A stretch of 64,000 bases of DNA from Flavobacteriales bacterium (GTDB lineage: Bacteria; Bacteroidota; Bacteroidia; Flavobacteriales_F; PHOS-HE28), in NCBI GenBank assembly GCA_016710965.1, contig JADJTW010000005.1, positions 186,001-250,000 on the forward strand, in the 5' to 3' direction. How positions within the stretch are numbered: the stretch's first letter is position 1; the number at the start of each line of letters is the position of its first letter. The notes beneath the pieces are model-generated. The model was not told the origin of the DNA. It saw only the letters and a program-made list of their open reading frames with translations, and searched no databases. The translations under genes were made by a program, and so were the position numbers. Shown here piece by piece: positions 1-8,051 of the stretch.

Positions 1-888
1 GAAGCCGCTGAAGCGCGGATCAGAGGGCTCCACTTCGCCCTGGTCGGTGGGGCGCGGGCCGGGCGGAGGGGCGATGCCCACGAAGGCGTCCAGCACTTCC
101 TTCACCCCGAAGTTGTTGAAGGCGCTGCCGAAGAAGACCGGCGCGATACGGCCGGCGCGGTATGCATCGATGCTCAACGGTTCATATACGCCTTCGATCA
201 AGTCGATGTCCTCGCGAAGCTGCTGCGCGGCGTCCTCGCCCAACTGCTCGTCCAGGATGGGGTCATGCACGTTGTCTATGCGCAAGCTGCTCTGTTCCAC
301 CTTGGTCTTGCCGGGATCGAAGAGGCGTAGTCCCTTGCTGTACAGATCGAACACGCCCTGGAAGGTGGCGCCAATGCCGATGGGCCAGCTCATGGGCCGC
401 ACCTTGATGGAGAGCTTGTCCTCCAGTTCATCCAGCAGGTCGAAGGGATCGCGGCCTTCGAGGTCGAGCTTGTTGATGAAGACGATGACCGGCGTGTTGC
501 GCATGCGGCACACCTCCATCAAGCGTTCGGTCTGTGCTTCCACGCCCTTCACGCAATCGATCACCAGCACGACACTATCAACGGCGGTGAGGGTGCGGTA
601 GGTGTCCTCGGCGAAGTCGCGGTGACCGGGGGTATCGAGCAGGTTGATGAGCTTGCCGCCGTACCCGAAGGTCATTACGGAGGTGCTAACGCTGATACCG
701 CGCTGCCGTTCGATCTCCATGAAGTCGCTGGTGGCGCCACGGCGGATCTTGTTGCTCTTGACAGCGCCGGCCGTTTGGATGGCACCGCCGTAGAGCAGGA
801 ATTTCTCCGTGAGCGTCGTCTTGCCCGCATCAGGGTGGCTGATGATGGCGAAGGTGCGCCGGTGCTCGATCTCTTCCTTCAAGGCCAT
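1..888 (-). CDS. prfC: Peptide chain release factor 3 (RF3), C-terminus beyond window
   Basis: RF3 is a translational GTPase that recycles RF1 and RF2 from the ribosome after termination. The visible 296 residues cover the G domain: P-loop SHPDAGKT at about residues 17-24, DTPGH at 85-89 and NKLD at 139-142. The switch region has the RF3-type run RRGATSDFMEIERQRGIS. The frame stays open to the window edge, so the rest of the protein lies outside. The ATG at 888 gives the usual RF3 N-terminus MALKEEIEHRRTFAIISH. It is divergent from the sugar dehydrogenase at 993. RF3 is favoured over EF-G or other elongation-type GTPases because of this N-terminal block. Confidence 0.95.
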   Translation of the reverse strand, partial: MALKEEIEHRRTFAIISHPDAGKTTLTEKFLLYGGAIQTAGAVKSNKIRRGATSDFMEIERQRGISVSTSVMTFGYGGKLINLLDTPGHRDFAEDTYRTLTAVDSVVLVIDCVKGVEAQTERLMEVCRMRNTPVIVFINKLDLEGRDPFDLLDELEDKLSIKVRPMSWPIGIGATFQGVFDLYSKGLRLFDPGKTKVEQSSLRIDNVHDPILDEQLGEDAAQQLREDIDLIEGVYEPLSIDAYRAGRIAPVFFGSAFNNFGVKEVLDAFVGIAPPPGPRPTDQGEVEPSDPRFSGF

Positions 889-916
889 GATGGGCTGCGT
901 GCTTCCAAAGGGGCGG

Positions 917-924
917 CAAATCTA
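917..924 (-). promoter_or_regulatory. Candidate -7 promoter element for prfC
   Basis: On the minus strand this reads TAGATTTG, an exact match to the Bacteroidota -7 consensus TAnnTTTG. It lies 28 bases upstream of the prfC ATG. No well-spaced TTG -33 element is seen. Confidence 0.4.
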
Positions 925-965
925 GCCCTCTGACGTTGCCGTGACGGTTGCTGGTCCTTACAACC

Positions 966-973
966 TAGTTTTG
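966..973 (+). promoter_or_regulatory. Candidate -7 promoter element for the 993 gene
   Basis: TAGTTTTG matches TAnnTTTG exactly and ends 19 bases before the ATG at 993. TTG triplets lie upstream at 936 and 948, but neither has ideal spacing. Confidence 0.45.
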
Positions 974-992
974 GCCAAACCTCTTCGGAACC

Positions 993-2624
993 ATGCATCG
1001 TTCGTTCTCCATGGCGCTGGCCGCCGTGCTCGCCCTGCCTGCGCTGGCGCAGACCAGTTCGCCCGTCGCCTTGCAATTGCAGCAAGTGGCCACCGGGCTC
1101 AACCGCATCACCGACATCAGCCATTGCGGCGATGACCGGCTCTTCCTCACGCTGCAACCGGGCACCATCCGCATCCTGAACGGCGCCGGCGCCTTGGTTG
1201 CCGCACCGTTCCTGGACATCACCGGTCCGGTGAACAACAGTGGCAACGAGCAGGGCTTGCTCGGTCTTGCTTTCCCTCCGGACTATGCCACCACCGGTTT
1301 CTTCTATGTGCATTACACAGGTGGTACCGGCAATGGCTACAGCGTGATCGCGCGGTACAGCGTAACGGCCGATCCCAACGTGGCCGATCCCGCAAGCGAA
1401 GAGATCCTCTATACGTGGCCGCAGCCTTACAGCAACCACAACGGAGGCGATCTCGCTTTCGGTGCCGATGGCTATCTGTACATCGGCTTGGGCGATGGCG
1501 GCAGCGGCGGCGATCCGCAGAATCATGCGCAGAACCCCACCGACCCCTTGGGCAACATGCTGCGTATTGACGTGAGCGATCCCGACACCACATACACCAT
1601 ACCGCCCACCAACCCCTTCGCGAACGTGGATGCCGTGGTGGATACGCTTCCCGAGATCTGGGCCAGCGGCCTGCGCAATCCGTTCCGCTTCGGCTTCGAT
1701 CGCCTCACCGGCGATCTGTGGATCGGCGATGTCGGGCAAAACGCTGTGGAAGAAGTGGACTTCTGGCCGGCAGGCGACAACAGCCACCCCAACTTCGGCT
1801 GGCGCTGTTACGAGGCCAATCAGGCATACAACACCGCTGGTTGCAATCCTCAGAACACCTACGATGCTCCTGTGAGCTTTCATCCGCAGGCCTCCCAGGG
1901 CTGGTGCTCGGTCATTGGCGGCCGTGTCTATCGTGGTCCTTCGTACTGGCGGATCGAAGGCCGCTACATCTACACTGATTATTGCGGCGGGCATTTCTAT
2001 TCCCTCTATCCCAATGGTTCGGGAGGGTGGACGCGCACGCAACTGCTTGCTTCAGGCCAATATGGCTTCTCGTGCATCGGAGAGAACGCGGCCGGTGAGC
2101 TGTACGCCGGGAATAACGAGACGGATATCCTCTTTAAGATCAAGGAAACCTGCGTTGACACGATCCCCGCGATCAGCCTCAACGGAAGCGTACTGACCAG
2201 CACACCGGCCACCAGCTACCAGTGGTACTTGAACGGCAGTTCCACCTGGATCGCCACCGGACAGACGCACACGGCAGTGGTAGCTGGCTACTACGCGGTG
2301 CTGGCCACTTTCACGGGCGGTTGCCAACTGGCGTCGGATACGCTTTGGGTAAGTCCGGTGGGCATGGGCGAACTCACCGATGCGCAGGTGCTGGTGAGCC
2401 CCGTTCCTGCGAACGATGTACTGCGCGTGACAGTGGATGATGCGCGGGCGAATGATTTCGCCTTGTTCGACGCGACGGGTCGAATGGCGCTTCTTGAGGC
2501 CCGCCCGTCCACGGGAACGGCGAGCCTTGCTGTGGCCAGCCTGCCCAACGGCGTATACAATCTGGTGGTCCGCGATGGCCACGGCGCTGCCATCTTCACC
2601 AAGCCGGTGGTCGTGCAGCACTGA
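993..2624 (+). CDS. PQQ-dependent sugar dehydrogenase with T9SS C-terminal domain
   Basis: This 543-residue exported protein belongs to the soluble aldose/glucose-sorbosone dehydrogenase (GSDH) family, which oxidises sugars with PQQ outside the cytoplasm. A signal peptide covers about residues 1-20 and ends in ALAQ. A six-bladed propeller follows, with the family motifs HNGGDLAFG at about 149-157 (likely catalytic His) and GLRNPFRFGFD near 226-236. The last 80 or so residues form a type A T9SS sorting domain with the patterns VSPVPAND, LFDATGRM and LPNGVYNLVV. It should therefore pass the outer membrane by T9SS and may be surface attached. The substrate cannot be read from sequence. A 13-bp hairpin follows the stop. 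Confidence 0.88.
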   Translation: MHRSFSMALAAVLALPALAQTSSPVALQLQQVATGLNRITDISHCGDDRLFLTLQPGTIRILNGAGALVAAPFLDITGPVNNSGNEQGLLGLAFPPDYATTGFFYVHYTGGTGNGYSVIARYSVTADPNVADPASEEILYTWPQPYSNHNGGDLAFGADGYLYIGLGDGGSGGDPQNHAQNPTDPLGNMLRIDVSDPDTTYTIPPTNPFANVDAVVDTLPEIWASGLRNPFRFGFDRLTGDLWIGDVGQNAVEEVDFWPAGDNSHPNFGWRCYEANQAYNTAGCNPQNTYDAPVSFHPQASQGWCSVIGGRVYRGPSYWRIEGRYIYTDYCGGHFYSLYPNGSGGWTRTQLLASGQYGFSCIGENAAGELYAGNNETDILFKIKETCVDTIPAISLNGSVLTSTPATSYQWYLNGSSTWIATGQTHTAVVAGYYAVLATFTGGCQLASDTLWVSPVGMGELTDAQVLVSPVPANDVLRVTVDDARANDFALFDATGRMALLEARPSTGTASLAVASLPNGVYNLVVRDGHGAAIFTKPVVVQH

Positions 2625-2642
2625 TCCCTTCGATCTCCGACC

Positions 2643-2673
2643 CACGGATCCCGGCCATCAGCCGGGATCCGTG
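2643..2673 (+). terminator. 13-bp perfect hairpin after the sugar dehydrogenase
   Basis: CACGGATCCCGGC and GCCGGGATCCGTG pair perfectly around a five-base loop, 19 bases after the stop. There is no clear U tract, so this could be a weak terminator or a processing or stability hairpin. Confidence 0.5.
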
Positions 2674-2684
2674 CGTTCAGGAGC

Positions 2685-2714
2685 TTGCGCAACGTGCGCG
2701 ATCCAATACCTTGG
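2685..2714 (+). promoter_or_regulatory. Candidate promoter for the 2733 gene
   Basis: TTG at 2685-2687 and TACCTTGG at 2707-2714 are spaced by 19 bases. This fits the Bacteroidota TTG...TAnnTTTG arrangement with one mismatch in the -7 element. The start codon follows 18 bases later. Confidence 0.45.
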
Positions 2715-2732
2715 CCGAAAGCACAAGCCCAC

Positions 2733-4688
2733 ATGCGCCTCCTTACAATCTGCTCATTCACCCTGCTCTCCCTGGCCATCAGCGCCCAGACCGTCCTCTT
2801 CAACGAGGATTTCGAAAGCGCTCCGGCCTTCACCTTGAACACCACCGATGCGGCTTCCACTATCAGCGCGTGGAACACGTGGGTGATCAATAGCAGCTAT
2901 ACCGGTGGCGATGGTGATGTGGTCTGTCTCGGCTTCCCCTTCGGCTATACGATCGTGAACACACCGGCACAACCCGGCGGTATCTCGACACCCAACGGCA
3001 ACTACCTGCATACGGCAAGCGTGGAAGGCATCGCCGACGGTATCACCTGTTGCTCGTTCGGTGCGGCGGATGGATTCTGCATCACCGCCGACAACACCTT
3101 CAGCCGCATGAGCACCGATGTGAGCACCTTGGGCAGTGCCGATGTGCAGTTGAAGTTCTGGTGGCTGTGTCAGGGCGGCAGCAGTTTCTATGGCCAGGTG
3201 TACTACAGCACCGACGGCGGTGGCACGTGGACCAACGTGGGCGCGCAATACAACCTCCAAGGCTCGTGGACCGAGCAGACCGTGACGCTTCCGGCCTTCG
3301 GCAACCAGGCCACCTTGCGCTTCGGCTTCCGCTTCGTTAATAGCGTTGGCTTGGGCGCGCTCGATCCCGGCTTCGGCATCGACGACGTGCGCATCATCGC
3401 GTCGGCCGCTGTGCCCAACAGCATCGCCACGAATGCGCTCTCGGGCACGGCGTTCTGCCAGGGCGCGCAGATCTCCGTGCCATACACCGCCGTGGGCACC
3501 TACATCGCAGGCAACATTTTCAGCGCGCAACTGAGCGATGCGGCAGGCAGCTTTGCTTCGCCCACCATCATCGGCAGCTTGAGCAGCACTGTTTCGGGGA
3601 GCATCACCTGCACCATCCCGGTGCTTACGCCGGTGGGTGCTGGTTATCGCATCCGCGTGGTCAGCGACCAGCCGGTGACGGTGGGCTCGGACAATGGCCT
3701 GGACATTTCCATCACTTCGGCGCCGTATGCCGGTGCCGATGATGCGGTAGTCATCTGCAAGAACACCGGACTGTATGCACTGGCGGACTTCATTCCCGGT
3801 GCATCGGCATGCGGTACCTGGACCGCACCCGGCGGCGGCGCCTTCAGCGGCACCTTCAACAGCAGCACGGACAATGCCGGGGCTTATACCTACACCACCA
3901 ACTGCCCAGGTGGTTGCCCGCAGGACAATTCCACTATCACGATCACCTTGCAGGATCCCGCGAATGCAGGCAATGATGCGAACGCAGCGCTTTGCTCCAC
4001 TAATCCGCCAGCATCGCTCATCCCATACGTCGATGGTGGTGATCTCACCGGCATCTTCTGGTACAATGGTGCCACTAATCCGCCTCCGTTCGGCACCGCT
4101 GGCAGCTATGCCATGCAGTATGTGGTATACGGTACCGCGCCCTGCGTGAACGATACGGCGGACTTCGTGTTCACCGTGAATGCCGCAGCCGATGCCGGTG
4201 CGAACAACAGCATCTCGGTTTGCGCCGATGCTCCACCCGTGGCGCTCATCACCTACCTCGGTGGCAACGCGCAAGCGGGCGGCGTGTGGACCGGGCCCAG
4301 CGGTGGTGCGGTCAGCGGTGTGCTCAATCCGGCTACCGATGCCTCGGGCCTTTACACCTACACGGTGAACGGCACAGCGCCTTGTGCCGACGACCAGGCT
4401 TTCGTGGCCGTGGTGATAGACCCGTGCTCGGGTGTCGAAGAACGGGCGAGCGGCGGGGGTGCCCGTTGGCTCGGTGAGCGCATGGGCATGCATCAATTCG
4501 AACTGGCGCAATCTGCGATCTCGATGGATGTGGTGGACGCGACCGGCCGTGTTGCCTTCAGCGTTCCCGGTCCGTTCGCACCGGGCTTGAACAGTATCGA
4601 CTTGCAGACCCTCGCTGCTGGTGCCCACATCGTGCGTTTCATAGGCGATGCACCAGTGTCGGTGCGTATCGTGAATGGCGCGCGATGA
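2733..4688 (+). CDS. Secreted repeat protein, probable T9SS cargo
   Basis: The protein has 651 residues counted from the ATG at 2733, which begins a good signal peptide (MRLLTICSFTLLSLAISAQ). An in-frame upstream start at 2685 would put a polar extension before the signal and overlaps the promoter-like elements. The N-terminal part (NEDFES..., FWWLCQGGSSFYGQVYYSTDGG, FGIDDVRI) resembles MAM/jelly-roll or choice-of-anchor domains of Bacteroidota adhesins. The middle holds repeated modules of the type ADAGANNSISVCADAPPVAL...GGVWTGPSGG. The C-terminus (VDATGRVAF...LAAGAHIVRFI) looks like a T9SS sorting domain without a clear PNP motif. An extracellular structural or adhesive role is inferred. 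Confidence 0.8.
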   Translation: MRLLTICSFTLLSLAISAQTVLFNEDFESAPAFTLNTTDAASTISAWNTWVINSSYTGGDGDVVCLGFPFGYTIVNTPAQPGGISTPNGNYLHTASVEGIADGITCCSFGAADGFCITADNTFSRMSTDVSTLGSADVQLKFWWLCQGGSSFYGQVYYSTDGGGTWTNVGAQYNLQGSWTEQTVTLPAFGNQATLRFGFRFVNSVGLGALDPGFGIDDVRIIASAAVPNSIATNALSGTAFCQGAQISVPYTAVGTYIAGNIFSAQLSDAAGSFASPTIIGSLSSTVSGSITCTIPVLTPVGAGYRIRVVSDQPVTVGSDNGLDISITSAPYAGADDAVVICKNTGLYALADFIPGASACGTWTAPGGGAFSGTFNSSTDNAGAYTYTTNCPGGCPQDNSTITITLQDPANAGNDANAALCSTNPPASLIPYVDGGDLTGIFWYNGATNPPPFGTAGSYAMQYVVYGTAPCVNDTADFVFTVNAAADAGANNSISVCADAPPVALITYLGGNAQAGGVWTGPSGGAVSGVLNPATDASGLYTYTVNGTAPCADDQAFVAVVIDPCSGVEERASGGGARWLGERMGMHQFELAQSAISMDVVDATGRVAFSVPGPFAPGLNSIDLQTLAAGAHIVRFIGDAPVSVRIVNGAR

Positions 4689-4830
4689 AACTGTGTACAA
4701 GTTGTGCATAAGGCGAAGCCAGCAGAATTGGAGATGGGGGAGGCAGGCCACTACGTTCGCCTCACCAATGTTCATTGAAGCTCGGCCCACCGCAAGGCGG
4801 ACCAGCAGGATAGGAGAGCGGGTTGAAGCT

Positions 4831-4852
4831 GATGATGCCTTCGGGCATCGTC
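4831..4852. other. Stable 9-bp hairpin with TTCG tetraloop
   Basis: GATGATGCC and GGCATCGTC pair with one G-T wobble around TTCG. A C(UUCG)G loop is a very stable RNA cap, so this is likely a structured transcript element. It lies 143 bases after the preceding stop with no T tract, so it is not a typical terminator. Confidence 0.45.
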
Positions 4853-4973
4853 GTACCTGGTAAGAGGTCATGCGCAACGGCCCGCGCAATGCATGCCAGC
4901 CATGCACTGCACCTCCGAGACCTAAGGCTGAAGGGATATTGGGCATGCGATAGGCCACGGCCGCGTCGCATGG

Positions 4974-5006
4974 GAGCGGGGGGCGCCGATGAGGCGTTCC
5001 CCGCTC
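4974..5006 (+). terminator. Long GC-rich hairpin, possible terminator
   Basis: GAGCGGGG at 4974-4981 pairs with CCCCGCTC at 4999-5006. The inner arms GGCGCC and GGCGTT extend the stem to about 14 pairs (two wobbles) around a GATGA loop. TGCTTTTCC follows. It could end a transcript reading through from 2733 or one made within the gap. Confidence 0.45.
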
Positions 5007-5097
5007 TGCTTTTCCACCACCTTCTCATTCATGCATCGACACACGCGATCGTGGATAAGTGCGATCGGCATCACCTGCGCTTCCTTGGGTGCCCCGA

Positions 5098-5105
5098 TAC
5101 TTTTG
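5098..5105 (+). promoter_or_regulatory. Candidate -7 promoter element for phoH
   Basis: TACTTTTG is an exact TAnnTTTG match ending 22 bases before the start at 5128. The nearest upstream TTG (5085) is too close to be a normal -33 box. Confidence 0.4.
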
Positions 5106-5127
5106 GATCACACCGTTCATTGAGAGA

Positions 5128-6462
5128 ATGAAGAAGAAAGACCGGAAGATCTTCGTATTGGATACCTCCGTGATCCTCTACGACCATTCGGCCATCACCA
5201 GCTTCGAGGAGCATGATGTGGCCATACCGATTCAAGTACTTGAAGAACTCGATACGTTCAAGAAGGGGAACGACACAATCAACTACGAGGCCCGCGAGTT
5301 CATCCGCCGCCTCGACGACATAGCCAACCGCGACGTCCTCACGGACTGGATCCCCCTCAACGGCGCCTCGCATGGCAAGTTGAAGGTGGTGGCCAAGCAC
5401 GACCTCAACGGCGTGGATGCCACCAAGGTGTTCCAGGATGGCAAGAACGACCACCAGATCCTCAACGCCACGCTCACCATCCAGCGGCAGCACAAGGACC
5501 GCAAGGTGATCCTGGTGACGAAGGATATCGCCCTGAGGCTGAAGGCGAAGAGCCTCAACATCGTCAGTGAGGATTACCTCACCGGCAAGGTGCGCAACGT
5601 GAACGACCAGCTCTACACGGGACGCACGGTTCTTGACGATTTCCGCGAAGAACCCATCGATATGCTCTTCGAGCGAGGCAGCATGCCCGTGGCGGAACTG
5701 GGTATCGACATGCCCAAGGGCAACCACTTCTACATCCTCAAGCACAAGAAGAAGAGCATCCTCGCCAAGTACGATCCGCGCACCGGCACCGTGGACCGCG
5801 TGGAGAAGAAGAACATCTTCGGCATAGGCCCCAAGAACGCCGAGCAGGCCCTGGCCATGAGCGCACTGCTCGATCCGGAGATCAAGCTCGTAACGCTGCA
5901 AGGCACGGCCGGTACGGGCAAGACGCTGCTTGCGCTCGCCTGCGCCCTGGAGCAGCGCCGCGAGTACCGCCAGATCTACGTCACGCGCCCGGTGGTGCCC
6001 TTGAGCAACAAGGATATTGGCTACCTGCCCGGCGATATCCAAAGCAAGCTCGACCCCTACATGCAGCCGCTGTGGGACAACCTGAAGCTCATCAAGGGCA
6101 CCTTCGAGAAGCACGATAGCACACCGAAGCGGATCGATGAGATGCTGGAGAACGACAAGATCTCCATCGCTCCGCTGGCCTACATCCGCGGTCGCAGTCT
6201 CAGCAACATCTTCTTCATCGTGGACGAGGCGCAGAACCTCACGCCCTTGGAAGTGAAGACCGTGATCAGCCGCGCAGGCGAAGGAACCAAGATCGTCTTC
6301 ACTGGCGACATCCACCAGATCGACTCCCCTTTCCTGGACAGCGAAAGCAACGGCCTCAGCTACCTCATCGACAAGGCCAAGGGCGATCCGCTCTTCGCGC
6401 ACATCACCTTGGAAAAAGGGGAGAGGAGCCCGCTGGCGAATTTGGCGAACGACCTGTTGTGA
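5128..6462 (+). CDS. PIN-domain/PhoH family ATPase (PhoH2/YlaK-like)
   Basis: This 444-residue protein has an N-terminal PIN nuclease domain (KIFVLDTSVILYDHSAI; acidic residues continue to about residue 130) joined to a C-terminal PhoH ATPase. The Walker A motif GTAGTGKT is at about 259-266 and the Walker B-like VDEAQN near 365. PIN-PhoH proteins are described as RNA-unwinding ribonucleases, some in toxin-antitoxin settings, but no antitoxin-like gene lies next to this one. The ATG at 5128 follows TTGAGAGA and begins exactly at the PIN domain. The in-frame extension to 5059 is rejected because it would overlap the promoter-like element. A strong terminator follows. Confidence 0.92.
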   Translation: MKKKDRKIFVLDTSVILYDHSAITSFEEHDVAIPIQVLEELDTFKKGNDTINYEAREFIRRLDDIANRDVLTDWIPLNGASHGKLKVVAKHDLNGVDATKVFQDGKNDHQILNATLTIQRQHKDRKVILVTKDIALRLKAKSLNIVSEDYLTGKVRNVNDQLYTGRTVLDDFREEPIDMLFERGSMPVAELGIDMPKGNHFYILKHKKKSILAKYDPRTGTVDRVEKKNIFGIGPKNAEQALAMSALLDPEIKLVTLQGTAGTGKTLLALACALEQRREYRQIYVTRPVVPLSNKDIGYLPGDIQSKLDPYMQPLWDNLKLIKGTFEKHDSTPKRIDEMLENDKISIAPLAYIRGRSLSNIFFIVDEAQNLTPLEVKTVISRAGEGTKIVFTGDIHQIDSPFLDSESNGLSYLIDKAKGDPLFAHITLEKGERSPLANLANDLL

Positions 6463-6480
6463 GCCTGCATAGCAACGCAC

Positions 6481-6504
6481 GAACGGCCCCGAATGGGGCC
6501 GTTC
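6481..6504 (+). terminator. Terminator hairpin after phoH
   Basis: GAACGGCCCC and GGGGCCGTTC form a perfect 10-bp stem around GAAT, followed by GCATTTCC. It lies 18 bases after the phoH stop and before the convergent SiaC-like gene. Confidence 0.7.
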
Positions 6505-6558
6505 GCATTTCCGAGGGTGGCAAAGATCACCGCACTATTGGAGATGGTGGCAGCCCCC

Positions 6559-6951
6559 TCAGAACAACTCCTCCACTTCCACGAAGTTGAAGTCGAGCTT
6601 GAAGAGGCTCTGGTAGTCCTTGCCGGTCTCGGCCATTTCCTCGTCGCCGGTCTCGTAGTGCCAGTTCACCTTCACCTGCTGGCCGCGCTCGTTCACCGCA
6701 TCCAGCTTGTGGAAGATGTTGTACAGGTGCTTGGATGAGCTCGTGTCCAGGTAATCGAGCCGCATGTTCACCGTCGTGCGATCACGGGGCTCTTCCAGGT
6801 ACTCCTCCAACCAGCGGTACACGCGCGAGTAGAACTGCTCGGAATTGTGCGGCAGCGAGCGGCCGATGAACTCCAGAAGACCGTTGTCCAGGTCCATGTC
6901 GATCTGGGGCGAGGTTTCCGTGCGGTCGATGTGGAGGCGCTTGCTGGACAT
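6559..6951 (-). CDS. SiaC family regulatory phosphoprotein (DUF1987)
   Basis: This 130-residue protein matches the DUF1987/SiaC family. It has a conserved N-terminal TSPQIDMD block, a SxPHNSEQFYSRVYRWLEEYL helix and the segment LDYLDTSSSKHLYNIF. That segment holds the Ser/Thr expected to be phosphorylated, and a KLDFNFVEVEELF end is typical of the family. In Pseudomonas, SiaC binds a diguanylate cyclase and is controlled by a kinase and phosphatase. No SiaA, SiaB or cyclase partner with GGDEF is visible here, so the pathway assignment stops at the family level. The ATG at 6951 gives a standard start. Confidence 0.85.
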   Translation of the reverse strand: MSSKRLHIDRTETSPQIDMDLDNGLLEFIGRSLPHNSEQFYSRVYRWLEEYLEEPRDRTTVNMRLDYLDTSSSKHLYNIFHKLDAVNERGQQVKVNWHYETGDEEMAETGKDYQSLFKLDFNFVEVEELF

Positions 6952-7043
6952 GTGCTTTCGGTGTGCCCAAAGGTGGAACGGTGCGTACCGCGCCCACGAG
7001 GATCCTGAGCGCTCACATCAACGATCGCTGGTTGAAAAGAGAA

Positions 7044-7064
7044 AAGGCCGGGATCACCGGCCTT
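7044..7064 (-). terminator. Rho-independent terminator for the 7084-8021 gene pair
   Basis: On the minus strand AAGGCCGG and CCGGCCTT pair around a five-base loop and run into TTCTCTTTTC. It lies 20 bases beyond the stop at 7084. Confidence 0.7.
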
Positions 7065-7083
7065 CTCGTGGAGTTGGGCTCGT

Positions 7084-7494
7084 TCAACGACCGCGGTACT
7101 CGGTGATGATCTCGCGGTCGGTGGGCAGTATGATCTCGGTGTCATTGGCGCGGCGCACCCAGTAGAGGTACTTGCCGCTGCCTTCGCAGGCGAAGGCGCT
7201 CACGCTCTCATCGGGGCCCAGGGCCTTGATGGGGAAGGTGCGCCAGGTGCCGTTCTTCTCCTGCACGGCCACTTTCACCTCGATGAGGTCCTTGCACACG
7301 TTCTTCAGTTCGATCTGGTAGGTGCCGCTGAAGTCGCGCTTGAAGCCTTCGGTGTAGCTCTCGCACTTGTCGCACGGTGCGCCCCATTTGCTGCTGGTCT
7401 TCACCAGGCAGTCACTGTAGCTCTGGTCCTGCGCAATGGCGGTTCCGGAGAGGAGCAGAGCACCCAGCGTGAGGAGCGTAACGGTCGTTCTCAT
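7084..7494 (-). CDS. Small exported protein of unknown function
   Basis: The protein has 136 residues with a signal peptide (MRTTVTLLTLGALLLSGTAIAQ). The mature part contains six Cys (DCLVK, PCDKCES, NVCKDL, AFACEG) and a beta-rich pattern like a single extracellular domain, IEVKVAVQEKNGTWRTFPIKALGP. The start at 7494 overlaps the stop of the upstream TPR gene (ATGA), so the two genes are translationally linked. A longer upstream start is rejected because it lies inside that gene and precedes the signal peptide. Function unknown. Confidence 0.7.
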   Translation of the reverse strand: MRTTVTLLTLGALLLSGTAIAQDQSYSDCLVKTSSKWGAPCDKCESYTEGFKRDFSGTYQIELKNVCKDLIEVKVAVQEKNGTWRTFPIKALGPDESVSAFACEGSGKYLYWVRRANDTEIILPTDREIITEYRGR

Positions 7495-8021
7495 TTGCAG
7501 CGGTTGTTGGTCAGGATGATCTTGGCTTCGGCGTTGCCCATGCGCTGGCTGGTCTTCCAATCCTTGCATGCGCCTGCGGTGTCGCCGGTGGCCTTGCGGC
7601 TCCAGCCGCGGTTATTGTAGGCTTCTTCGTTCTTGGGGTCGATGGCCAGCACGCGGTCGAAATCGGCCATGGCCTGCTGGTGCTTTTCCAGCTTGGCATA
7701 GGCGCTGCCCCGGCTGGTGTAGGCCCAGGCGTGATCGGGCTTGCGGTCCACCACGGCAGTGAAATCGGCCACGGCTTTCTCGTACTGTTTCGTCAAGGTG
7801 TGGCAGAAGCCGCGTTGCAGGTATGCGTTGATATGGTCGGCGTCGTGGTCGATCACCTGGGTGAACAGGTTGATCGCTGTAGCGTAGTCGCCGCTGCGGT
7901 AGCTTTTCTCACCAGCATGGTAGAGGTCCCCGATGGGGTCGGCCTTGGTGTTTTCCGCCAGGTATTGCGCGCTGCTTGCAGAAACGGCGAGGATCGCGAT
8001 CGAGAAGAGCGTGGTGCGCAT
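7491..8021 (-). CDS. Exported TPR protein
   Basis: This 176-residue protein has a signal peptide (MRTTLFSIAILAVSASSAQ) and about four TPR units, such as AYLQRGFCHTLTKQYEKAV, AWAYTSRGSAYAKLEKHQQAM and AYNNRGWSRKATGDTAGAC. It ends with a short Cys-containing tail (NNRCK). TPR arrays bind other proteins; the partner is unknown. The ATG at 8021 starts the signal peptide, and an upstream ATG at 8048 would add nine residues. Its stop overlaps the start of the 7494 gene by four bases, so the two form an operon ending at the 7044-7064 terminator. Confidence 0.75.
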   Translation of the reverse strand: MRTTLFSIAILAVSASSAQYLAENTKADPIGDLYHAGEKSYRSGDYATAINLFTQVIDHDADHINAYLQRGFCHTLTKQYEKAVADFTAVVDRKPDHAWAYTSRGSAYAKLEKHQQAMADFDRVLAIDPKNEEAYNNRGWSRKATGDTAGACKDWKTSQRMGNAEAKIILTNNRCK

Positions 8022-8051
8022 GGGCTTTCCGTTGGAACGGCCGTTCATACG

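Larger units (their letters stand above)
4689..5127. other. 439-bp intergenic region with two strong hairpins
   Basis: No convincing gene is seen. It contains a UUCG-tetraloop hairpin at 4831-4852, a long hairpin at 4974-5006 and a promoter-like TACTTTTG at 5098-5105. An 88-residue minus-strand frame at 4762-5028 is arginine- and cysteine-rich at its start with no recognisable domain. The region could hold a long leader, an unrecognised structured RNA or decayed sequence. Confidence 0.5.

Noticed and set aside
2754..4958. A 734-residue minus-strand open frame across the T9SS-type protein gene.
   Set aside because: It is antisense to a gene with a signal peptide and domain structure; its product is His- and Arg-rich with no domain. 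Long antisense frames are expected at this GC content.
4762..5028. 88-residue minus-strand frame in the long gap.
   Set aside because: Its composition follows the hairpin sequences and it has no recognisable start region or domain. It is kept only as part of the intergenic description.
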